Shown piece by piece: positions 1 through 7,400 of a DNA stretch of 9,798 nucleotides. Position numbers and translations under genes: made by a program. Numbering within the stretch: position 1 is the stretch's first letter; every line of letters starts with the position of its first letter. Under the pieces are notes generated by a model that saw only the letters and a program-made list of their open reading frames with translations, had not been told where the DNA came from and ran no database searches. Source of the stretch: Eisenbergiella sp900555195 (GTDB lineage: Bacteria; Bacillota; Clostridia; Lachnospirales; Lachnospiraceae); NCBI GenBank assembly GCA_902492555.1, contig CABUMH010000122.1:1-9798 (forward strand), in the 5' to 3' direction.

Positions 1-39
1 GGGCGTCAGAACTCGGAAGGCTGAGCTGTAACAACAGAA

Positions 40-82
40 GAAAGCGCCGCATCATCCTCTCCGGATGCTTCGCGCCGCTTTC
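40..82. terminator. Imperfect GC-rich stem-loop, possible terminator of an upstream gene
   Basis: The segment gaaagcg (40-46) pairs perfectly with cgctttc (76-82). After one mismatch, 48-50 pairs with 72-74, and after a small internal loop 53-57 pairs with 63-67, leaving the loop tctcc. It lies just after short open frames that run in from the left edge and stop at 24 or 31, so it could end transcription of an upstream gene. No clean T-run follows on the plus strand; the minus strand is slightly more T-rich after the stem. The structure is clear but the terminator role is uncertain. Confidence 0.35.
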
Positions 83-99
83 CATCTGTCTTATGAGGG

Positions 100-221
100 G
101 GGAGATAGTTTAACAATAGGTGTTGTTCATCTATCTGTCTTTTATGATACAAGGAAAATGTGTTCATGTTGTGAAGGATTTTGAAAAAAATTATAAAAAT
201 TATAAAGAAAATAAGACCAGT
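100..221. other. AT-rich intergenic stretch without a convincing gene
   Basis: This stretch is strikingly AT-rich compared with its surroundings, particularly 181-215, which contains a short direct repeat of aattataaa. Open frames beginning here (GTG at 120, ATG at 181) have no well-spaced ribosome binding site and run straight into the inverted repeat, so I do not call them genes. The sudden change in composition at about 216-222 marks the left edge of the repeat element. Confidence 0.5.
169..197 (+). promoter_or_regulatory. Possible SigA promoter reading into the large inverted repeat
   Basis: TTGTGA (169-174, 4 of 6 matches to the -35 consensus) is followed after exactly 17 bp by TATAAA (192-197, 5 of 6 matches to the -10 consensus). 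Transcription would begin near 204 and run through the whole structure at 222-718. The AT-rich setting makes chance matches likely, so confidence is limited. If real, it would produce a long hairpin RNA rather than an mRNA. Confidence 0.3.
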
Positions 222-718
222 GTGCCCCGACTTTGCCGCCTCCTTCCAGGGGATAAGGAGCGACTGTGCCGGTTTGCCGGGCTGTCCGCATCCCTTCCCC
301 GGCCTTACGGCCCGTATAGAAAGAAACAGGGGCTTCCCGGTTCCCGCACTATGGGCTGCTGTTAGGCCCGGCGGCCGCTCTCTTCCCGTAAGCCTGTGAA
401 AAAATTGTGCTGTTTCTAGTCTTTAGCATAGGGAGGTTCTACCGCACGTCCTGGCGGCGTTGTTTGACGCCCGCCAGGGCGGAGTTCAGCCGCCATGCGG
501 GAGAACCTCCCTATGCTAAAGACTTAGAAACAGCCGATTTTTGAAGTGGCTTACGGGAAGAGAGCGGCCGCCGGACCTAACAGCAGCCCGTAGTGAGGGA
601 ACCGGGAAGTCCCTGTTTCGTTCCGTATGGGCCGTAAGGCCGGGGAAGGGATGCGGACAGCCCGGCAAGCAGGCACAGCCGCTCCTCATCCCCCGAAAGG
701 AGGCGGACAAAGCGGTGC
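222..718. repeat. Very large imperfect inverted repeat with branched tip (MITE-like or structured-RNA element)
   Basis: The left arm (about 222-440) is nearly the reverse complement of the right arm (about 502-718). By hand alignment, 231-394 against 548-712 differs at 14 positions plus one indel, about 91% identity; 11 of the 14 changes are transitions. A short A-rich stretch (about 395-409 and 534-547) is poorly matched. The inner stem 410-440/502-533 is then perfect apart from one extra base. The tip 441-501 can fold as a three-way junction. Both arms keep one reading frame open and give similar 72-residue translations, but 10 residues differ over about 47 and only 2 of 14 substitutions are silent, so this is not a conserved protein. 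I see no clear target-site duplication and no transposase. It could be a non-autonomous mobile element, a structured RNA, or a decayed duplication. The pairing is certain; the function is unknown. Confidence 0.9.
410..533. repeat. Inner near-perfect stem and three-way-junction tip of the large repeat
   Basis: Bases 410-440 pair with 502-533 with one bulged base, about 31 bp. Inside this, ccgca (442-446) pairs with tgcgg (496-500) and closes a tip holding two hairpins. Hairpin A pairs 451-455 with 473-477 and ggcgt (456-460) with acgcc (467-471), with a bulged c at 472 and loop tgtttg. Hairpin B pairs ggcgg (478-482) with ccgcc (490-494) around a 7-base loop. This stem is better preserved than the outer arms, so it may be a functional core or the boundary of a nested element. 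Confidence 0.75.
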
Positions 719-737
719 TGTCCAGCATAAACAAAAC

Positions 738-766
738 TGGAAAGGGGGGCGGGGGTCTGGTATAAT
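738..766 (+). promoter_or_regulatory. SigA promoter with extended -10 for addBA
   Basis: TGGAAA (738-743, 4 of 6) is followed by a 17-bp spacer and a perfect TATAAT (761-766). TGG just before the -10 gives an extended TGnTATAAT element. Transcription should start near 773, leaving a leader of about 85 bases before the addB start at 857. This is the best promoter in the window on the addAB strand. The -35 lies only about 20 bp from the right end of the large inverted repeat. Confidence 0.75.
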
Positions 767-783
767 GTGTTTTACATTATACC
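759..783. promoter_or_regulatory. Perfect 10-bp dyad overlapping the addB -10 box (candidate operator)
   Basis: ggtataatgt (759-768) is the exact reverse complement of acattatacc (774-783), with the 5-base spacer gtttt. The dyad contains the whole -10 box and the likely start site. A protein bound here would block RNA polymerase. The dyad also places a TATAAT on the minus strand (781-776), but that copy has no extended TG and no recognisable -35. The operator role is inference; the symmetry is seen directly. Confidence 0.5.
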
Positions 784-842
784 GGCCCGGAGCGAAGCGG
801 CTGCCATACCCGGCATGATGGTGATTGTTCATGAGGAAAGAA

Positions 843-850
843 GAGGAGGA
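843..850 (+). promoter_or_regulatory. Ribosome binding site that fixes the addB start
   Basis: The purine run gaggagga (843-850) is an excellent Shine-Dalgarno site, ending 6 bases before the ATG at 857. In-frame upstream ATGs at 767, 815 and 818 lack such a site, and 767 lies inside the promoter -10 dyad, upstream of the predicted transcription start. Confidence 0.9.
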
Positions 851-856
851 AAGCAT

Positions 857-3800
857 ATGTCGCTGCGTTTTGTGGCTGGCGGGTCAGGGGCTGGGAAGAG
901 CACCGCGCTTTATCAGGAAATCATCAGGCGTTCCATACAGGAGCCCGACAGGAATTATTTGGTCATTGTGCCGGATCAGTTCACCATGCAGACGCAGATG
1001 GATCTGGTGCGCATGCATCCCAGGAAGGGGATCATGAACATTGACGTGCTTTCTTTCGGGCGTCTGTCTCACCGCATCTTTGAGGAAGTGGGGGAGGACG
1101 AGCGGATCGTCCTGGACGATACGGGCAAGAGCCTGGTGCTGCGCAGGATTGCGGGGGAGAGAAAGGATGAGGCGAAGCTCATCGGGGGAAACCTGAATAA
1201 AACGGGATATATCCACGAAGTGAAGTCCGCGATTTCGGAATTCATGCAGTATGGGATCGGGGTAAATGAATTGGATAAGCTGGCGGAATTTGCCAGGAGG
1301 CGAGGGGGGCTGTACCGGAAACTGCAGGATTTGGGCGTATTGTACCGGGCGTTTGTGGAATTTACGGCAAAAGAGTATGTGACGACGGAAGAGACGCTGG
1401 AACTTCTTGCTAAGCGGCTGCCCCACTCCGCATTTATCCGTGGCTGCATTGTGGCGGTGGATGGCTTTACGGGCTTTACGCCGGTTCAGAATAAGGTGCT
1501 GCGGGTGCTGATGGAACTGGCGGATGAGGTGCTGGTCTCGGTGACGGTGGATACAAAGAAGGATTTCTATACGGAAGGGGAGGAACAGGATCTGTTCCAT
1601 CTGAGCAGGAAGACAGTATCCTCTCTCTGCCATCTGGCCGCGGAGGCGGGCGTGGAGAGAGGGGAGGACGTGCTTCTTGGGGCCAGCCCTGTCTGGAGGT
1701 TTCGGGATAATCCGTCCATGGCCTGGCTGGAGCGGAATCTTTTCCGCTATCCTCTGCGCCCGTATGAAGGGGAGAAGGTATCCATCGAGATATTGGAAGC
1801 TTCCAGTCAGCGGGAGGAGACGCGCCAGGTATGCATCGCCATCCGGGAGTATCTGCGCCGCAGCGGAAACTGTTATCGGGATGTGGCGATCATTGCGGGA
1901 GATCTGGAAGCCTATGCGAGCTATCTGGAAAGCGCCGCCGCGCTTTATGGGATCCCTCTGTACCTGGACCGTACGCGCGGGATCGTGCTGAACCCATTTA
2001 TTGAATATGTAAAAAGCGCGCTGCAGATCGTGTCGAGAAACTTTTCTTATGAGACCGTATTTCACTATATCCGCAGCGGCCTGGCTGATTTCACTTTGCA
2101 GGAAGCGGATCGGCTGGAAAACTATGTGCTTGCGGCAGGCATCCGGGGGAAAAAGAAATGGAGCGAGCCTTTTCTTATGCGGACAGGTCTGCAGGAGGGG
2201 ACGGAAGAGCTGGAGGGGCTCAATGAAAGCCGGAGCAGGCTCATGAGGCAGCTTTCTCCGCTCATGGAACGGTTCACTTCCGTTCGTTCCATGGTGCAGG
2301 GGCTCTATGCGTTCATTGAGAGCAACGGTGTCCAAAGAAAGCTTTTGGAATATGAGAAACGTTTCCGCCAGGAGCAGGATGAAGTGCGCGCCAGGGAATA
2401 TGCGCAGATTTATCGGCTGGTGATGGAGCTTCTGGAGCGAATTGTGGATCTGATCGGGGATGAGAAGATGGGAATGGAGGAATTCTATCAGATCCTGGAG
2501 GCCGGATTCGCGGAAATCCAGGTAGGAACCATTCCGCAGAACGTGGATCGGGTGGTGGCCGGAGACATGGAAAGAACTCGTCTGAACCAGATAAAAGCGC
2601 TCTTTTTCCTGGGGGTGAACGATGGAGCGATCCCCAAGGGAGCGAAGCCGGGCGGCTTTTTGTCGGATGTGGATCGGGAATTCCTCGCGGAGAGCGGAAT
2701 GGAACTGGCGCCTACGCCGCGTCAGCAGATGTACATTCAGAAGCTGTATCTGTATATGAATATGACAAAGCCATCCGAACGGCTGTATCTGTCCTATGCC
2801 AGGCTGAGCGGGGAGGGAAAGTCCCTGCGCCCGTCTTATCTGATCTCCATGGTGCGCAGGCTTTTTCCGTCGGTTTCGATCAGACGGCCTGAAGAGGCGG
2901 CGGCTCCAAGCCAGGTGCAGGGCCTTTCTGACGGCAGGGACTATCTGGTGCAGGAACTGCGCAGATATGCGGATGGAATGCTTCCTGAGGGAGGGCGGGA
3001 AGAGCGGGAATTCGCCAGGCTGTACCGTCTCTATGCCGCATCACCGAAGATGCAGGAGTGGACGGGGAGGATGGCGGAGGCGGCTTTTTATGCTTATCGG
3101 GAACAGCCCCTGGGAAAGGCGGCGGCCTTGGCGCTGTTTGGCAGCACGCTTCTTGGCAGCGTCAGCAGGCTGGAACAGTATGCTTCCTGCGCCTACGCCC
3201 ATTTCCTGCAGTATGGGTTATACCTGAAGGAGCGGGAAGATTTCAGCTTTGAGGCGGTGGATATGGGGAATCTGTTTCACGGAGTGTTGGAACTCTTTGC
3301 GGAGAAGCTGAAGGAAAAGGGCTATACCTGGTTCGATTTTCCGAAGGAAGAGGCGGAGACAATGGTGGAGGAAGCGGTAGAAGCATATGCCGCTTCCTAT
3401 GGCTCGGCGATTCTGTATGATACCGCCAGAAACCGTTACCTGATCCGGAGGCTTAAACGAATTCTGAAGCGGACTGTTCACACCCTGCAGTATCAGCTGA
3501 AAAAGGGTGTGTTCGTCCCGGAACAGTTTGAAGTTTCCTTTTCTGTCCTGGAGGACCTTTCCAGCGTGAATATCGCGCTCACGCCGGAAGAGAGGCTCCG
3601 TCTGAAGGGAAGGATCGACCGGGTGGATACCTGGAAGGAACGGGAAGGGGGTGCGGAAACGGTCTATGTGAAGGTGATTGATTATAAATCGGGAAGCAGG
3701 GATTTCAGCCTCGCGGCCCTCTATTATGGCCTGCAGCTTCAGCTGGTGGTCTACATGAACGCGGCGATGGAGATGGAACAGAAGAGCCATCCGGACAGTC

Positions 3801-4336
3801 AGGTCGTACCGGCCGCCATGCTGTATTACAGGGTGCAGGATCCGCTGGTAGAGCTGGAAGGAGGAGAACCGGAAGAGGTGGCCAGGCGCGCGCAGGAGGA
3901 ACTGAATCAGGCGCTGCGCATGACGGGCGTGGTAAATGCGGATGAACGGATCATCCACAGCCTCGACGGCTCCTTTACCGGAAAATCAGACGTGATCCCG
4001 GTGGAACGACGCAGGGATGGAGGGCTGGGAGCCCGTTCCAGCGTCTTGGCGGAAGAAGAGTTCGGAGTGATCTCGGACTATGTGAACCTGAAAATCAAAG
4101 AGATCGGTTCCGATATTCTGGAAGGGCGGATCGCGCTGGATCCCTATCAGCAGCCTGGAGGCGGCCAGACGGGGCAGAGCGCCTGTACCTATTGCCCTTA
4201 TAGTAAGGTATGCGGGTTTGACAGAAGGATTCCGGGCTTTCAGAAGCGGGAATTGGAGAAGCTGGAGGATGCAGAAGCGCTCCGCAGGATGAAGGATAGG
4301 GTCGCCGTTACAATTCAACCAGAGGCTGAATTGTAA
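857..4336 (+). CDS. addB: AddB, helicase-nuclease subunit B with iron-sulfur nuclease domain
   Basis: This is the B subunit of the AddAB helicase-nuclease (RexB in some species), which with AddA unwinds and resects double-strand DNA ends in the cytoplasm so that RecA can load. The start at 857 gives 1159 residues, close to Bacillus subtilis AddB (about 1166). The N-terminus has a Walker A-like loop GGSGAGKS (residues 8-15). The helicase-like core, degenerate in this family and linked to Chi recognition, fills the middle. The C-terminal RecB-type nuclease shows GRID (D921), DYK (D942, K944) and YGLQ (Y957-Q960). Four cysteines (C778, C1110, C1113, C1119) match the family's 4Fe-4S ligands, including the CxxCx5C spacing. 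It precedes addA by 68 bp on the same strand, presumably as one operon. All key residues are present, with no frameshift. The last residues lie within a 13-bp hairpin. Confidence 0.97.
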   Translation: MSLRFVAGGSGAGKSTALYQEIIRRSIQEPDRNYLVIVPDQFTMQTQMDLVRMHPRKGIMNIDVLSFGRLSHRIFEEVGEDERIVLDDTGKSLVLRRIAGERKDEAKLIGGNLNKTGYIHEVKSAISEFMQYGIGVNELDKLAEFARRRGGLYRKLQDLGVLYRAFVEFTAKEYVTTEETLELLAKRLPHSAFIRGCIVAVDGFTGFTPVQNKVLRVLMELADEVLVSVTVDTKKDFYTEGEEQDLFHLSRKTVSSLCHLAAEAGVERGEDVLLGASPVWRFRDNPSMAWLERNLFRYPLRPYEGEKVSIEILEASSQREETRQVCIAIREYLRRSGNCYRDVAIIAGDLEAYASYLESAAALYGIPLYLDRTRGIVLNPFIEYVKSALQIVSRNFSYETVFHYIRSGLADFTLQEADRLENYVLAAGIRGKKKWSEPFLMRTGLQEGTEELEGLNESRSRLMRQLSPLMERFTSVRSMVQGLYAFIESNGVQRKLLEYEKRFRQEQDEVRAREYAQIYRLVMELLERIVDLIGDEKMGMEEFYQILEAGFAEIQVGTIPQNVDRVVAGDMERTRLNQIKALFFLGVNDGAIPKGAKPGGFLSDVDREFLAESGMELAPTPRQQMYIQKLYLYMNMTKPSERLYLSYARLSGEGKSLRPSYLISMVRRLFPSVSIRRPEEAAAPSQVQGLSDGRDYLVQELRRYADGMLPEGGREEREFARLYRLYAASPKMQEWTGRMAEAAFYAYREQPLGKAAALALFGSTLLGSVSRLEQYASCAYAHFLQYGLYLKEREDFSFEAVDMGNLFHGVLELFAEKLKEKGYTWFDFPKEEAETMVEEAVEAYAASYGSAILYDTARNRYLIRRLKRILKRTVHTLQYQLKKGVFVPEQFEVSFSVLEDLSSVNIALTPEERLRLKGRIDRVDTWKEREGGAETVYVKVIDYKSGSRDFSLAALYYGLQLQLVVYMNAAMEMEQKSHPDSQVVPAAMLYYRVQDPLVELEGGEPEEVARRAQEELNQALRMTGVVNADERIIHSLDGSFTGKSDVIPVERRRDGGLGARSSVLAEEEFGVISDYVNLKIKEIGSDILEGRIALDPYQQPGGGQTGQSACTYCPYSKVCGFDRRIPGFQKRELEKLEDAEALRRMKDRVAVTIQPEAEL

Positions 4337-4339
4337 CGG
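4305..4339 (+). promoter_or_regulatory. Perfect 13-bp hairpin spanning the addB stop codon
   Basis: Bases 4305-4317 (ccgttacaattca) are the exact reverse complement of 4327-4339, with a 9-base loop. The TAA stop of addB (4334-4336) lies in the 3' side of the stem. No T-run follows, so it does not look like an intrinsic terminator. It could protect the addB message end, limit read-through into addA, or adjust the ratio of the two subunits; these roles are inference. A terminating ribosome would open it. Confidence 0.6.
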
Positions 4340-4366
4340 AGCAGGTGGAAGAAGAAAAGGATGGAA

Positions 4367-4414
4367 ATGCAGAAGTTCGGAAGAAGGGAAAGAGGAACGG
4401 ATAAATGGTGGTAA
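4367..4414 (+). CDS. Tiny open frame overlapping the addA start (doubtful)
   Basis: An ATG at 4367 (or 4361) opens a frame of 15 (or 17) codons that ends at TAA 4412-4414, just inside addA in another frame. The purine run aaaagg (4355-4360) ends 6 bases before the ATG at 4367. The peptide is basic and ends in Trp-Trp. Translation would deliver ribosomes to the addA start at 4405, so coupling is conceivable. The region between addB and addA is very purine-rich, so both the start and the ribosome site may be chance. Confidence 0.15.
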   Translation: MQKFGRRERGTDKWW

Positions 4415-7400
4415 CATTTACGCAGGAGCAGCAGGAAACCATAGATGCCAGGAACGCGAGCGTCCTGGTGTCGGCAGCGGCGGGGAGCGGAAAGACGGCG
4501 GTTCTGGTGGAACGGATCATCCGCATGGTCAGCGATCCGGATCATCCCGTGGATATTGACCGTCTTCTGGTGGTGACGTTCACCAACGCAGCGGCCGCAC
4601 AGATGCGGGAAAGGATCAGCCAGGCCCTTTCCGGCGCGGTGGATGAGAATCCGCAGGATGCGCATCTTGCCAGGCAGCTAACGCTGATCCATAACGCGCA
4701 GATCACCACGATCGACAGTTTCTGCCTGTATATCATTCGGAATCATTTCGATGAAATCGACCTGGATCCGGATTTCCGGGTGGCTGATGAGGGAGAGATC
4801 CGGCTCATGAAGCAGGATGTGCTGCATGATATGCTGGAGGAATATTTTCAGAAAGATGAAGAAGATTTCCGCAGTTTTGTGGAATTCTTTGCCCCGCTGG
4901 GGAATGAAAAGCGGCTGGAGGAACAGATCCTTTCTTTATATGAGTTCGCCATGAGTTATCCATGGCCCGAGGAGTGGCTGGAGGAACATAAGAAGGATTA
5001 TGATCTGACAAAAGAGGGGCTGGATGCCTGCGGGTTTGTCCGGCAGCTGAAGGAGTATATCCGCCTGCTGCTTTCGGAAGCGGAACGCTTACTGGAACAA
5101 AACCGCAGGCTCTGCCAGAGGCCGGACGGCGCATATATGTATCTGGATGCGCTGGAAGCGGACGAAGAACTGCTTCGGTCTCTGAAAAAGGCGGAGAGCC
5201 TGCAGGAACTCTATGAAGGCTTCGGAAATCTGACATTTGCCAGGCTCTCTTCCAAGAAGGACGCGTCCGTATCGGAAGAGGCGAGGGAAGAAGCCAAGGA
5301 ACTGCGGCAGGAATTTAAAGACATGCTGCAGGAGGTCGGCAAGAAGTATTTCTATGCTTCCCCGGAAAGCCAAAAGGAGCGGATGGAGGCCTGCGCTCCC
5401 CAGGTTGCCATGCTTCTTTCCATGACGGAAGACTTCTGCGCACGCCTTGCGGAACAAAAGCGGAAAAAGAATGTGCTGGATTTTCACGACATGGAACATC
5501 TTGCCCTGCAGATTTTGACACGCAGGGAGGGAGGGCAGGTTGTGCCGACGCGCACGGCTGTGGAACTGAGAGATTCCTATGCGGAAATCATGATCGACGA
5601 GTATCAGGACAGCAACCTGGTTCAGGAATTTCTGCTCAAAAGCGTGTCAACGGAGGAAGAGGGCAGATATAACCGGTTCATGGTGGGAGATGTGAAGCAG
5701 AGCATTTATAAATTCCGCCTGGCCAGGCCGGAACTTTTTATGGAAAAATTCGACAGCTATGCCCATGGCGACGGCAGCCAGGGGGCGAAGGAGAGACGCA
5801 TTGACCTGAAAAAAAATTTCCGGAGCCGCCGTCAGGTGACGGAGAATGTGAACCAGGTCTTTTCCAGGCTGATGGGAAAGGATCTGGGAGGCGTAGCCTA
5901 CGATGCGGACGCGGCACTCTATCCCGGCGCGGTCTATAAGGAGCCGGAAAGAGAAGAAGGAATGCCGGATCCCTATCTGGCGGAGGCGCTGCTGGCCGTG
6001 GCAGGAGAGGACGGCATGGAGGATCGGGAGCGGGAAGCGCTGATGGTGGCGGGACGGATCCGCGAACTGGTGGGAACGCTTCCCGTTACGGATGATGAGA
6101 CGGGAGAACTGCGGCCTGCCGAATACCGGGATATCGTGATCCTGCTGCGCGCCACATCGGGCTGGGATGAAACATTCCGGAAGGTGTTGGAAGAGTATGG
6201 CATTCCGGTTTATCTGTCCTCCAAAACGGGATACTTCGCGGCGACAGAGGTGCAGACCGTTCTGAATTACCTGAAAATCCTGAATAATCCGCTGCAGGAT
6301 ATCCCGCTGTTCGGGGTGCTGCATTCGCCCGTCGGAGGCTTTACGGATCAGGAGATAGCCCGTATCCGGGCAGGGCGGACGGATAAGAAGCTCTATGACA
6401 GCCTGACGGAATATGCGCAGGAGGAAGCGCAGGAAGACGGGCAGGGGGGAGAAGAGGCCGGGCCCGTGCAGGCCGCAGGCGAGCGCGTGCAGGGGGCACA
6501 TGCGCTTGTACAGAAAGCGCGTTCCTTCCTGGAACAGCTTTCCAGATTCCGCAGTTATGTGGCCTATATGCCGATCCATAAGCTGATTGAAGAATTCCTG
6601 CAGGAGACGGGGTATCTGTATATGGTTTCCGCCCTTCCGGGCGGGCAGCAGCGCTGCGCCAATGTGCAGATGCTCCTTTCCAGGGCGGAGAGTTTTGAGA
6701 AAACGAGTTATTTCGGGCTCTTTCATTTCATCCGATATATGGAGCAGCTGGAAAAATATGATGTGGACTATGGGGAAGCCAGCCTTCAGGATGAGAACGC
6801 GGACGCGGTTCGTATCATGAGCATCCACAAGTCCAAAGGGCTGGAATTTCCGGTCTGCTTTGTGTGCGGCCTGGGAAAACGGTTCAATATGCAGGATACG
6901 GCGAAGCCGGTGATCGCGGATATGGACATGGGGCTCGGCGTGGAACAGGTGGACAGCAGGCTGCGGATCAAGCGGAATACGCTTAAGAAGAACGTGATGG
7001 CAGGCAAGCTGCGCCAAGACAGCCTGGGGGAGGAACTGCGCGTCCTGTATGTGGCTATGACCAGGGCGAAGGAAAAGCTGATCCTGACCGGAAGCTGTAA
7101 GGCAGAGCGGGCGGAAAAGCTGAACCGGAAGCTGGAGGCGGCCGGGGAGAAATGCAATGGAGAGCCTGCCCTCCTTCTGCCCTTTTATCAGCGCGTGTCC
7201 GCTTCCTGTTATCTGGATTGGCTGCTGCCCGCATGGCTGGACTGCGGGCAGCAGATTGAGCAGAGGAATGCTTCACAGCTTCTTACCGACCAGGTGAGAA
7301 AGGGGAAAAGCCAGGAGCAGCTGCGGCTGAAGCTGAAGCAGTTCGCCGCCAAAGAGCCTGCTTATGTGGAGAAGGAGGAAGAGGAAATCGATAACGGGCT

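Noticed and set aside
3..113. Partial open frame from the left edge to TAA 111-113
   Set aside because: It passes through the stem-loop at 40-82 and its Arg/Cys-rich translation looks like nothing I recognise; two other frames stop earlier, so the true end of any upstream gene cannot be chosen.
120..365. An 81-residue open frame starting at GTG 120
   Set aside because: The purine run at 95-104 is about 16 bases away, too far for a good ribosome site. The frame crosses from AT-rich DNA into the inverted repeat with an abrupt change in character.
181..399. Paired 72-residue frames in the repeat arms (this one and 516-734 on the minus strand)
   Set aside because: They are similar only because the arms are inverted copies. 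Most substitutions between them alter residues and neither has a good ribosome site.
222..718. CRISPR array, retron, or group II intron as explanation of the large repeat
   Set aside because: There are no short, regularly spaced direct repeats, no reverse transcriptase or Cas gene nearby, and the symmetry is inverted rather than direct.
776..804. Minus-strand promoter from the second TATAAT of the addB dyad
   Set aside because: It lacks an extended TG and the -35 position reads gcagcc, so it probably reflects only the dyad symmetry.
767..856. Longer addB form starting at ATG 767
   Set aside because: That ATG lies in the -10 dyad, upstream of the predicted transcription start. The added 30 residues do not resemble AddB, and the strong ribosome site points to 857.
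884..2335. A 483-residue open frame on the minus strand opposite addB
   Set aside because: It lies wholly inside addB, has no ribosome site or recognisable domain, and its His/Arg/Pro/Leu-rich composition is typical of the antisense of a GC-biased gene.
5647..7017. A 456-residue open frame on the minus strand opposite addA
   Set aside because: It is an antisense shadow of the conserved AddA helicase motifs, with no start signal or domain. Similar frames at 3218-3958 and 7273-7959 are rejected for the same reason.
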